Shown: positions 37,701 to 51,300 of the stretch, one piece after another
Position numbering within the stretch: position 1 is the first letter of the stretch
Layout of the letters: every line of letters starts with the position of its first letter
Assembly: GCA_030522415.1 (NCBI GenBank)
Contig: CM060109.1
Location: 38,313,392 to 38,377,391 of the forward strand
Direction: 5' to 3'
From: Channallabes apus
Lineage: Eukaryota > Chordata > Actinopteri > Siluriformes > Clariidae
Length of the DNA: 64,000 nucleotides
The notes under the pieces: generated by a model
The model's input: the letters and a program-made list of their open reading frames with translations, nothing else
Database searches by the model: none
Told to the model about the DNA's origin: nothing
Program-made: the position numbers and the translations under genes

Positions 37701-40700
37701 GTGGCATTGTGCTTTTTCAACACCTGACATGTTCCAGCCTGACCTGCCAGAGGCCTCCTCCTGCTTCAACTGGCTAACACCAAGATTTGATCACTCCATA
37801 CTCATTCATCAAAGACACACCTAATTTCACAGTACTCCTAACCGAAAATTGGCATAACCACCCTACTGGGGGGAAAAAAACATGCCACCGCGACAAATCC
37901 GTTTCTCACAGTACACTAATCTATACTTCAGATCAATGTGAAGAGCAATTGTACATTTAGCTGTGATACTGACAAAGTACAATCAGGTTGCTGACATTTC
38001 CCTCTGCCCAGGAGTGTCTGAGTACTTAATGGTGTTAACAGACTGTACGAGTGCCAACTCAGCAAGTCGACCAGTGCCACAGCAACATATGGGAACAGAT
38101 GTTCAGTGGGCATTTGGCCTTCGTTTCAAGAACACCTGGTGCTAGGAGAAGTATGCAGTACAGCTGCAGATGGTTTGCATGCCCTAAAAAGAAGGGCTCA
38201 AAAGCCCAGACAGCAGGCAGAAAATTGCGAAGAGCACATAGTACTGTATTCAGATACCAATAAATCCCAATAAACAAGTGCTAATTCTAAAGTTTTAGGG
38301 TGGTCATGATCCTATTTCTGCAACAATCTCAGCAGTCATAAAGTAAAATGACACTAGAGGATACCTCAAAATACTAGTGAACAAACTATTAAATTATTGC
38401 TTTGTTAAAGAACTCAGTGAACTAAAATTGCACTTGAAAATGAGTTTTCCAACAGAACAGTAACTTAGCAGGATGGAAAACATTTACACATTGACTCATA
38501 AATAATATAAATGAGTTGTGAAATGTTACCCCATTCTTTTTAGAAAGGGCACAGGTTTAATCTCAGGTTGAATATTATAGAGTTATAGAGCTATATACAT
38601 TAGTGACCAAAAGTATTGAGACAAGTATGAAATTCAACATCTCTTTATATAATGCCAATCAAGATAAGAATAATTTATTTTCTGCATTAAAATAGCTATA
38701 TAACAATTAATACTTAGTATAATGTCGGTTCTTTTACAAACCCTGCTGGATACGACTGGCCATAGAGTCAAAACAACGCCTGCAGTACTCTGGGGTGTCT
38801 TGTTCAATCTATGCCTGCTTAATTTCTGATGAAGAATTTCTAAAAATTCTGAAATTTGCCAGAAAAATCACAAATTACTTGAGAATTCCAGAGTTTCAGC
38901 CATTTTTTGTGCAGTGGTGGAGTCTGCTGCTTTAGAAAGTAAGAGTGCTGCCCCATATTTGTTCCATCCGTTAACGTACCTACTGTAGCTGATTCTAATT
39001 AGCACTCTTCATCCAGATAGGCAAGAACTAATTAGTGACATCACCTGGTTTGTGCACAGTGAGAATTGTAATACATGGCATATGTTCTCTTAATACCTTC
39101 GGCCACCACTATAGGGATGTGTGATATTTGCATAGCAAATATCATGGGACGAGGCAGAAATTTACTCTCATCAGATCAGAATGAATGAACACTGAGCTCT
39201 AGGCCTCACTATAGGACATTCAAGTCAAGATAATACAGTAAATTACGCAAACAGCAGTCGGGGTCAGAATGCAGTGCAGAATGCATGCTTGAGTATTTAA
39301 TGAAGTTCTAAAGCTTGTACTACTGTTTCTGCATTTTGATCTGGAGTAGGGTTTGCTAATCATCAGGGTTTGCTTAAAATCACTAATAATGGTTTCATTC
39401 ATCATGAAGGGGAAAAACATACATTACATTTATCAGGTTCATTACTTTCTCTGTTCATAAACCAAAGTGTGCAACCAGTAAATCTGATTTTAGACACTAG
39501 ACTTGCGAAACAGGGCTGCGTGCCCATTTTCAGCAGTGTTAATATAGTGGGTGAGGACTGAGGGAGGCTGAGGAGTGACTCTCATGAGCTTGATTAATGT
39601 TTTTATTACTTACTCAGCAAAGGTGACTTGGCCTTTTGAATCTTATGTAATTACATATTATTTTAACCGCATAGAATTGAGCTCAATACATGGAGGTGAC
39701 AAAAAGGTATGTCATGCTATATAGAGTTACATTTTGTTTAGATTCCATGCATTCCAGTTCTCATTATTACAGAAATAAATACCGCTATATCATATCACTG
39801 TAGGAAGACATTATAAAGAGAAAGATTGAAGTGCACAGTATACACAGTGTTTCAAAAATATGACTAGACCGTCAAAAACAAAAGTATCTAAATTCCAAGC
39901 TAGCCAAGGTCATGACCAAGAATTGGTGCAATCCTCTGGGCATACAAATGCTGTAATACAGCTGGCTATTGAAGTGCTTCTGGAAAGTGTGCAAGCCAGT
40001 GCTCTACTGAGGAAAGGTGGGTTTATATTGTGAGCTTTGAACAATGCACCAAAACTATCCTGCTACCTACTGGACTACACCCAGAGTATTTTAGGAACAG
40101 TTTACCGCTGCGAAGCAATCCAATGGGAATTAAAATATTCTATTATCATATTAACACAACACAATTAAAAAAATAAAAAAAAAACTTGTTTATTAACTAG
40201 GCTTATCATGTAGAAAATTCATGGCGTGTACAGAAAATAATCTGTATACTTGTATAAGAGCCAAAATCGCAATATAGACTTAATTTTCAGAAAGTTAAAA
40301 GTTATAAATGCTGCCTACAACACCAAACCTGGTAAAAGAACCTATTTCATTTGGACACATTTTCACAATTAATTGCTCTCTTACCTCCTGATGCACTCGA
40401 ATAGGTTCCCCTGTTTACAAAGCTGTCATAGTCCAAAAATCCAGACAGAAGTTCACACAGAGTCAGCTTCAAACTGCCGGTACACACGAACTACCTTAAT
40501 GCCACGCCTTTGCTCGTGACATCAGAAAGCTTTGCTTCGCATACCTCTCTCACTCCAGCCAGCTGTCATAGAGAACTCGTTCAATGCTGAAGAGCTATGC
40601 GCATGTGAGTGAGTGTGAGCGTGTAAGAGAAGCTGATACTACTGGTTCAGCCTCAGGCAATTGTAAGCAGACTAGTAATCACTTTTGACTCTTTGGACGG

Positions 40701-43700
40701 CGGATAAATGACTGTGGTGTGGCCCTTCGAGCATTAACATACTTATCCATTATACTGTGTCTGAACCTATGAGGAGGGACCTGCACTAATTCAATCAGGC
40801 TTTATCTCTATCTGTATGGGCATGTGTATTCCTGCAACTGATATGTACACAATACCCCCTCCTTACCTCAAATGTAGTTGATCAGCCAAGGCATGCTTAG
40901 TGTCTGAAGTCAGTTTTTTTTTTTTTTTTTCAGTTTGCACTTAAGCTACAAGGCTGATGTTGTTAAGACGTGAGGAAAGTTTACTGCTACCCATTTAGCA
41001 CTATGCAAACTGAAATGCATTCAGTTCTAACCATATTAGGTTTTAAATAATACACTTCACCTAGCACACAAAGAATACTTATGCAAAACTTTTAATTATA
41101 ATTAGTACCAGGATACCATCATAGGGTGGGATGAAATTATTATGAAAAGAAAAATTGGAAAGTCTATCTGCATTTACAGTAAATAAATATATTAATAATG
41201 CATCAATAAATCTTGCAAAGCCACATAATAGAAAACACTATTTGTTATGGTCATTTTTTAAATACAACATTGGATTAATTAATTAATTCACTTCATTCAG
41301 TTTTCCACTAGCAAGCCTACAACAATATGACATGCAGAATAGAGTGCTCTTGCCACAGTTGATACCTGTAAATTGAAACCAATACTTAATTTGCTAATTT
41401 ATTAAATATCATATAACTATCAAACTTGACATGATATACCCAAACACAAAAAAACATGTAATAAAGCAAAAGTCTTCATTTTAATTGTATCTAACTGAAA
41501 ATCTACAATGTTCACTGCACGGCAACAGCGTGATGTATGTACTCACATTCCTGTACAGGCATGTTGGCCCTGGTGGAGTAATTAAATCATGTGACAAAAA
41601 GCTGAATTTGCCAAACCTGTGCTTTTGAAGCATGAAGTTAGCCTAAAATACCTGTGATAAGAAAACCCTCATATCTGAAACAATAGCTCATCAACACACA
41701 ACAACTGCTGATTAGATTAATTTCCTCCAGTATCACTGACTGATTTAGTCATCATCATTAACACAAGACAAGACAGCCAACATACAGTATGAGCCAAATA
41801 GTTATTATAGTCAGTCACTCTATTCTGTATTTAGATACAGCTGTTCTGACTTGTCACACATGGAAGATACTTTGTTTAGAAACATTTTTCATTTTACCCT
41901 TTCTTTTATAAATAACAATCAGCATACTGTAAAATTGTAAAGACTTTCCTGTACTTATTCCAGGACACTTGATCACAATATGATACTATACACCCTTTCA
42001 CCCACATAATACTGTTTTGTCTGTACTTTTATACAACTGTATATTGTAATTATGTATAATTCCACTATCTGATGCAATCCAGAAAGGACAGATTTCCACT
42101 TACATCTGGTTCCACTACTGTATATGTATCTTGCTTATGCTGTCTCAACAAGTGATGTCTGTGGGTTGCTCATTATGGATCTACAGCTATGTCTGGATTT
42201 CTGAAAAACTGCTTTTTGACAATGTCTAGATAAACACAACTTTCAAATCAAATGGAATTATATCTCCCAACCATAATGTTAGAATGTTTCTCTCCTGGCC
42301 TCTCAGGGCATGATTCCACAGGTCCTCTCTGGGCCCGCTATGGTGTCTGGCACAGCGACTTTGGCGGAGGATCCTTTGGGTGCTGTTGGGTTGTGGGATG
42401 GGGCCTTTGAAGATGAGACTTATTTAGTGTATCCCATGGATGCTCAGTCAGATTGTGATCTGGGCAATTTGGAGGATCAACAACCTTAAACTGTTTGCCT
42501 GCTAAGCCCCATATGTGGCAGGCTGTGATGAACTTTCAATCATGCCCAGCATTACCTTTTTTATAACAATTTCTGCTACATTTTCTTTTCTGTTTGATTG
42601 AACCAGACAGTCTGGGCTTTGAGCTGTGAGTGTGTTGTGGTCTCTGGCACCAGGATGTTAGCGGTGGATCTTCTGGGTGATTTGGGTCATCCAGTTGGGC
42701 CTCTATGGAGTGGACTTGTTTGTCTGGCACATCCAATGGGTGCTTCGTCGAATTAAGATCTGGGAAATTTGGCAGCTGAATCGACTACCTTGAACTCTTT
42801 GTCTACTAAGCCCCAATATGCATCAGGCTGAGATGCACTAAGTGGTCTGATACATTTCTATCAGTGTTGTCTTTTTCTTCAGCAATTTGTGCTATAGTAG
42901 CTTTTCTGTGGGATCAGGACGGCTTAACAGACAGGCTTAATCATAGTCCATAAGAAGGGGGGGGTGTCTTGTCCTGTTTATTTGTAAAATATATTGTTAA
43001 ATTACAAGTTTGGAACCTTTTAGTTTTGATTTCCAGAATGGCATTTCCATTAGTGTCACAAATCTCCACAGAACAATAGGTCTATTTTAAGCATGTTCAG
43101 TAAATACAGTATGTAAATATCAGCATTTGTGATGTGTTCTGGATGACAAGATGATGCTGAGACTTTAGCCAAGCCAGCTGTAGCGCTTTAAACCTGTAGA
43201 CAGATGGGCTGTTGACACATTGATCACGAAAGCAATCAGGCAGAGAGAAACTGTGAGAGAGTATAAACAGCCATCCGCATCATCTTCAGTTCACTCAGCT
43301 GCTGTTAGCATTCATTATATTTTGTAAAAAACGAAAGCGTCCAGAGTTTGGCCAAATGAGCTAATGTCTGCACCAGTCAGCAACGCCCACTTTGCTTCAT
43401 TCCATATACTGCAAACAAGCAAAAATTAATTACAGCTGTATCTGTATACTGTAACCTTCGTCAAATGCACTATGGGATTTACCTAATATACAGTATGACT
43501 ACACACAGAGGACCCCTAATGTTTTTCAAGTGAAACCTTAATTTTCAGTAAATACAGATTATCTCAGTAATTACAAAAAATGATCTCAGTAATTCTGGTT
43601 GAGAATGTGCTGTAATAAGAACAATACAAGCACAGGACAAATGTTACTGAAATAATCAATTAACCAAAAAGGGAGAGGCCTAGAAAATTCTTATCCTCTT

Positions 43701-44539
43701 AACACCCTTATCCTTTAAGAGGAGATTACACCCGCATGTTCAAACATGACCCATAATCTCATTGACGTTTATACAAAAAGTAACTCTCAGGCTGTCTAGC
43801 GTACTTCAGAAAGCAGGCTATTTAGACTTCTGAATCATTGTTTGCAGTGTGGAAAGTTTTATTCAGCGAGCTGCATAGAGAGCAGGAAAGCATAAAGGCA
43901 GGAAGACGTGACCTTGGGATCACAGTGGGAGCTCTTTTATATAAAGTTTGAGTAAAGCACGGCTACATGGTGAGAGGAGTCTGTCTTTTTGTTGGTCGTC
44001 AATTTCTATTCCCTCTTGTCCCAGTCTACAGGACAATGTGGATCTTGCCAGTTTTCCTGTCTCCTTTTAAAAATGTCCACAATGTTAAAAACACACTGTG
44101 CTGACAAAAACTGCCTGCAAGGTATGCTGACCACAAGTGTAAGCATTATAATACTTGTTCGGATTGCAAAACATGACTGCATGTTAAAACAAAAGCAATT
44201 CTCTCTGCGTTCAAGTGAAGTCTTACCTTTCATAAGTGCCAGAAATGTGTCAGATGGTAGGGCGGGTATCAGTTGATTTGAGTTTAAAACAGGTGTGCTT
44301 TGAGGCCTTCAGAAGAATTGCTATAAAGCAGGATATTTGACAGGAGGCAAGACAGCAGAGGAGTATGTGCAATGAAGACAGAGAACGAGAGTTATTCCAA
44401 ATGGAAAGACAAAGCCCAAAGCCAGGGCCACAGCTGGTAATATTGTAAGAGAGGTCACTAACAGTAAACAGAGGCTTCTTAGGAAAGGTCTGGGAAGACC
44501 ATTACTCCAATAACTCGGTGTGTGTTTGTGTGTGTAGTG

Positions 44540-44582
<43 letters not shown>

Positions 44583-45346
44583 ACTATGTCCTCTGTGCAT
44601 CCGTCCCTGATTAAAACAAAAACAAAATGTTTTTCCCACACTGCACCCCTCTGCTGCCCCACTCAAACCCCACTAGCACTTTCTCACTTGCTCACAGCAG
44701 AAGATAACCATCTCAGACAGATTACAAAACGCACACATTTATAGCCATGATCCTACCCTAAAACAGCTCTGCGATATAAATCACCCCATTCCACCAAGGG
44801 GACAATGCAACAAAAATTAGGGCAGTGAGGGCAGAGATCTAAGGTTGTTAGAATTTTCAAAGCAATACATGGAATTTACAGTCCATCTAAATTTGCAAAT
44901 AGAGTTCATTGAAAGAGCAAGTTGTGTTACGCAGAGAAATTGGCATCTGTGAACAAATTTATTATATAATTTCAAACAGACATTCATGTTACTAAAGTGC
45001 AGTCAGAGAACATTACACTTTGATTCTGAAGTCATGTTTTTAATATATTTTGTAGTGTAAGCCTTACATTAAGGCTTTCATTTGTTGGCTATGAATACAA
45101 TATCAAACTAACATTGCTATCCCAGAGAGCTCTCTTCGTGGTCATTTAACAGGAAGTTTCTAAGAATTTACAATTTCAATGTAGCATCCGGCAAAAGGTT
45201 AAAAAAAAAGGTCTCTCCCTGATGGGACAGCCACCCTGTCATTCACCCATGGCTTCTCCTGGGCCCAATATGTCCTGAACACAAAGTTCCCAGCACATGC
45301 ACAGACACAGATACAACAAGCCAAGGCCGGTCTCTCTCTCGCACAT

Positions 45347-45383
<37 letters not shown>

Positions 45384-48300
45384 AACATGAATTTACAAAC
45401 TCTTTGGATACTAGTCAGAGTTTTTGACAAGGCTTTAAGATAACGATGCTGCAAGGTTCTGGTTCCAATCAGAAATGTACTTCAATATCATGTACTGTTT
45501 ATAAGATAAGCCGGCTGCGATTAGGAGTTTCACTACACTAAAGGTTCCCAACAAGCACATGCCTAACTACAACCGTGTGTCGGTCACTAATGTGTGAGAA
45601 CATGTAGAAATAAATGTATGTTATTAAAGAGCCAACATTTACATAAATATAGAAAAAGGGATTTTTTTTCTGGAGTCATAATTATAGCCATTACACAGCA
45701 TGCTTTCTTTAAAGACAAAGGTGCATTGTCTGAGTGGAGATATGTGCCAAAAAAACAGAAGCTAGTAGCAGATCACATGCTTACTTGCTTTTAAAAAAAA
45801 AAAAAAAAAAAAAAAAACACCCCTTACTAGTACTTAAATTTTTGTCTTAAAACACCATTTATAAATATTTATATAAAGTTTGGACATACCTTCTCCTTCA
45901 GTGTTTTTTTCTTATTTATTTTTTCAGCATGGCATTTTTCACAATAATACTGAACATATCTAAACTCGAAATAATATGGATGGAATTATCAAACAAAAAG
46001 TGTTAAATAGCCCAGAATATGTTTTATATTTCAGATTTGTCCAAAGTAGCTACATTTAGCTTTAATGACAGGTTGGCACACACATGGCATTCTCTCATCA
46101 GATTCACAAGGTAGTCAACTGGACCAGTTTTCAGTTCACAGGTGTGCCTTGTCAAGAGTTAATTTGTGAGGCAATTCTTGCCTTCTTAATGTGCTTTAGA
46201 CCATCAGTTGCCTTGTGCAGAGTCAATAGCCAGATTAGTGCTACTACTGTACAACTACTGCACAAACTCATATTATGACAAGAAACACTCAGTTACGTAA
46301 AGAGAAAGGACCATCCATAATTTCATTAAGAAATGACGGTCAGTTAATCCAAAAAATCTAAAGTTTGGTAGAAACTAATGCCAATTTACAGCACCTCAGA
46401 TTAGGGCTCACATAAATGCTTTTCAGAGTTCAAGTGGCAGGTGTATTTCAACATCCACTGTTCAAAGGAAAATAAGTAAGACAGGACTTCATGGATGAAT
46501 TACCGAACAATCTTGGAGCCTTGGCATGCTTAACCAGCATGGCTACCACAGTATTTTGCATTGCCATGCCATTCCTTTTTGTCAGCACAATCACCCAATC
46601 AAAATAAAAAATAGAGTTGATTGGGATGAGTTAGACTGATGAGTGAAGGAGCTGCAGCAAAAGGTGACTACTTTGATGAAATGAAAATATAAATAATATT
46701 CTGTTATTTAACATAGTACATTATACAGTACATTAACAGACAAAAGTTTGGATTTACTTTCTACATTCTAGAACAATACTGAATTTTTTTCAATACCATG
46801 AAATTACATATGGCGTCAGGTAATTAAGTAACAACAACAACAACAACAACAGTCGATGGTTATTTTAAGACACAAAGGCATGAAAAGTATTGTCAAGTGC
46901 ATTTGCAAAACCCATCAAACACAGTAATGTAACTGGTTCTCATGAAGACCATGCCAGGTAAGGAAGACCAAAACCTACCTTCGGTGCAGAAGAGAAGGTA
47001 TGTCTAAACCAAGTTTGTCTAAGTTTAGACATACCTTCTCCTTCAGTGGTTTTTCTTATTTATTTTTTTCAGCCTTTCTACAATAATACTGAAAATATCC
47101 AAATAAGGAAAGAATATGTATGGAATTATGGTGTAAACAAGAAAGTGATAAACAACCCACAATATCTTTTATATTTTAATATGAAAAGTCCAAAGTAGTT
47201 ACATTTAGCTTTAATGACAGGTTGGCACATACTGTAAGAATTGAAAGAAATAAAAAGCGTTAAAACCAAAAGCGTTGCCATTTCTTTAGAATTTGTACTA
47301 TTCCCATACACTGGCATCCCATGTTTGCTAAGTTTGTTTAGAAATACATGTACTATCTATATGTCGATGACACTGGAACTGTTAACTAAGAGCATGGGCT
47401 AGTGCTTTAATAATGTAATTTTCAACTGGGTTATTAGCTAAGTTTTTAAAACAGTACAACACAACATCGACTAAAATACTCTATGGAACTCAACTAATAA
47501 CTGTCTAAAGTTACTAGTAGTCAGTAACTAAGGTTTATCCAGTCTCTTAGTTAGGGGTTTAAATTGTCAAATCTGTCGCTAAGACTTCAAACAGCTGGTT
47601 CCGGGTACTAGTTGTTATTGGTATTTCGATAACTTTTCTTTAGCGGACTCTAGAGCAACAACTTTCCATGGCATAGAATTGGAGAGTTGTTTAAGGGCAC
47701 TGGTGGCTCAGTGGTAGGTGTTTCGCCTGCCATGCGGAAGGCCCGGGTTCGATTCCAGCCAGTGCCCACACCCCAGCCACTGGATACAGTGCCGGTCCCA
47801 AGCCCGGATAAAATGGGAGGGTTGCGTCAGGAAGGGCATCCGGCGTAAAACCTGTGCCAAGTTGTAGTGCGGACTGGATATTCCGCTGTGGCGACCCCTT
47901 GTCGGGAGCAGCCGAAAGACCAACAACAACAACATCTATATGTGGATGACAGTAACATACATTTGAATTAACAGTTTAAATTCTTGTATTTTAAGTAATT
48001 TTACATTGTTTAAATGCTGCCCTTAGTTTTGATGTGAAACAACTATTATAAGGAATGGGCTATAATTTTGCATGTTCAATTCAGTTGTGAAGTTGCTTTA
48101 TAAAGCTAAGGATTCGATTTACGACAATTTATTTTTCAGGTTAAAAGTCTTAAAATTGTAACCAAATCAGAAAAAAGTGTAACATCAAAATGAGAAATTG
48201 AAAATAAATTGTGATACTTGCAAAATCACAATATTCATCAAATCAGCATCAGGTAGATATCCTGATAATATCATATTGGGAGGTGACTCTCCAGTCCATA

Positions 48301-51300
48301 TTGCTCCAGGGTCATGAGCTTGCACTGCTGTATGTGTGGAGCTTCTCACTTACTCCTTGCATCAACATAGGGTTTATCCACGCTCTAGGTTTGCTCTCAC
48401 CTCCCAAAACTTTCAGGTAGGTCAACTCTCTATGCTAGAATTCCTCTAGGTGTGAAGGAGTGTGTAAATGTGTGTGCATCCTGTCCTGTGATGGAATGAC
48501 ATACCACTTGAGGTGCATTCCAACCTCATTTCCTTAAAGTGAACCTATTATGCCATTTTAAAGGTTGCTAATATTGCTTTATGTGTCTCTTAAAACAGGT
48601 TTACATGTATGCAAGGTCAAAAAACACTTTAGTTTTCTCCAAAAATAGATTTAATTTTACCACATTTCTAAATGATTGGTAAAGGACTCGTGTGTAGGAG
48701 TTCGAAGAATCAGTCTGTCTAAACCCCTCTTTTACGTGAGCCCTCACTGCTGCGATTGGTCAGATGGCACGGTCCTTTATGATTGGTCAACCGCTACAGC
48801 GTGTGTCGGAAAACGAAACGGCCATTACCATAACTGAACGACAGCTCTGGAGACTCGTCAATACATAGAAAAGATGGCGTCGGTTTTACCGTATCAATTC
48901 GAGCCGGAGTCTGACGAAGAAACGGTTGAAGTGGCACATCGACAAGAAACTGTTTCACAAGCACGACTGGAACAGGACGTTTCTCAGTGGTACTGTAAGG
49001 CTGAATCCCATTTCTATTTTCTACCCCTTCCCCTACCCCTTCCCCTTGTCCCTTGAAACGAAGTGGAAAGGGGAAGGGTTTAAATTTTTCCCCTAAGAAA
49101 TGGGACACCACTACAACACTGTTATACGTCATCATACGTTGTCACTAGTTCCTAATGTTACGTTAAAGGACATGCGCCGATGTTTATCACACATTGCAAT
49201 AAGAGAGAGATTACTCACTCCCAAAGTTTTTTTGCGCCGTATTTCATCCCTATACATAATATAAATTATAAAAATATATAAAAATAAAATATATATTTGT
49301 AATATCGTGCAATCGGTGCTAGCCGCTAGCAAACTTTAGCGATTTTTTTGCAAACATTTCTTTACAGAACATCACCATAAACACAAACACAAGACTAGAG
49401 GTAATATACATATAATGAAAACTTGTCATAAAAATCTTTATTTATGGCAAAAATTTACATTTATGGGTCTGTTTGCTCGAGTGAGCAGCCATGTTGAAAA
49501 TTTCGCTTAGCCCTTCGTTTGAAGTGAGGTCCTGAAAAATCTTCGTTTGGAGGGCTATCTGGCCCTTCCCCTTCCCCCTCCAACCAAAAGAGAAATGAGA
49601 CACCCCTACCCCTTCACGTGAACGCGCCAAACGGAGGGGTAGGGCTATGTGAAGGGGTAAGGGGTAGAAATGGGATTCAGCCTAAGTGTCATATGTTAAC
49701 AAGAGTGTGGTAACGTTAATTGTAAGATGGCTTGCAAGTTGTTTGTGACGTAGGATGTGGGCGGACATTATGCAAACATGTTACGTAGTGACGTGGATCC
49801 GTAACAGAAAAAGATTCGAATTGCTAACGACTCGTTTAGGCGAATGTGACTCTTTTTTTTTAATAGACAAAAACTTCATTTATCGTGCACTGTCGGCATC
49901 ACAACTTTGCAGATAGTTTATGTTCACATACAGCTACACGACGCACTGAATGAAAGATCATATTTGAAAACGCTTAATAGGGGCACTTATTTATCCTATT
50001 AACTAGATTTGCATATTTAATTGTTGTTTTTTCTATGAAGGCCATTATTTTAATATACATTTAATCAAACTAGAATTAAAATATTTTATAGGTGATTTTA
50101 ATGTGACACTACTATTTTACTGCCATACTGTACGTAATGAAAACAGCATATTTATTATATATACACTCTTGGCCACATTAACAGGAATACAGTACCTGTA
50201 CTGTATTCCTGTTATTTAAATCAGCCAGTCATGAGGCAGCAGAACAATGCAATGTACTGTAGAATAATATAGATAACTACTTTTTGTATTCATCAGAGAC
50301 CTTGTTTTCTTTTTCAGATTCATCTCAGGCTCTTGTACTGTAGCCATTCCAAACATGCTTAACTGATGCATCATTTCATGCCTGCATGTTTGTTTGTTTT
50401 AATGGGTGTGTATAATTGTTAAAGCATTGAGTGTGTGTCAGAATTGGGTCGCCATGTGTTGAGAGAACATGTGTGGCTAGGCATGTGTGTGTTTCCTCCT
50501 AGGCCGGTTTTACAGATATACAACAGAGATAAATCACGGCCTTTAGCACTGTTGCAGGAAAACCCACGTCACACAGACAGGAATTCACACACATGCTAAA
50601 ATCACACATGGCACCTTCTAAAATGTAGTTACTAGCTATGTGTTTCTCTGAACCCCTATAATTTCCATCCAGGCCATGTGCAATGCTCTTTAGATTTATG
50701 TTCATTATTCCGCCTCCAAATGGTATACCAAAAACCAACCAGTCCAATCTGGACTGTCACCTCATTTTCTCCCTTATTACAACCTTATATTCTCTAATGA
50801 ACATCTATGATTGCCTGAAAACACCCCATTAACTTTATATAGCTTCATTAATCCCCGTAAATCATTCACTATATAGAACTTAGTGTAGTTTTGCACAGAC
50901 TGGACAACGATTTAAAAACATATTGAGTCTTAACACCTTGAGCAGGACAGAAGAATACATATGCACTCACGCTCTTTTAAGCTACATTAGAGTTCATGAA
51001 AATGTTTTACTTCAGACCTCAGCAAAACAGTACCAGACCTAGTGGTGTTAAATGGGGCTATTGAGTAAGAGAGAGAGGGATGGGAGGGGAAAAGTGCATG
51101 TGCATGTCTGTGTGGTATGTGGAGGAGTCATGACATGTGGTATGTACTGTAGATGTATGGCACGTGCAGACAGAGTGAGCATTATGCAGAACTCCTGTGG
51201 ATATTTTATGATCGGAAAAAAAAATTCCACAATACTCAATTATTTTAGTACACAATAGAGACCTGCAGACACTTAAGACAAACAAAAATGTAACTGAATT

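Noticed and set aside
44006..44662. Frames of 75-113 codons around 44.0-44.7 kb
   Set aside because: One runs through the GA microsatellite (poly-Ser-Leu); none shows splice or family support.
47695..47767. tRNA-Gly gene
   Set aside because: It folds like a tRNA but lacks one T-arm base, has a D-stem mismatch, and is followed by a SINE body and (AAC)n tail, so it is a SINE head.
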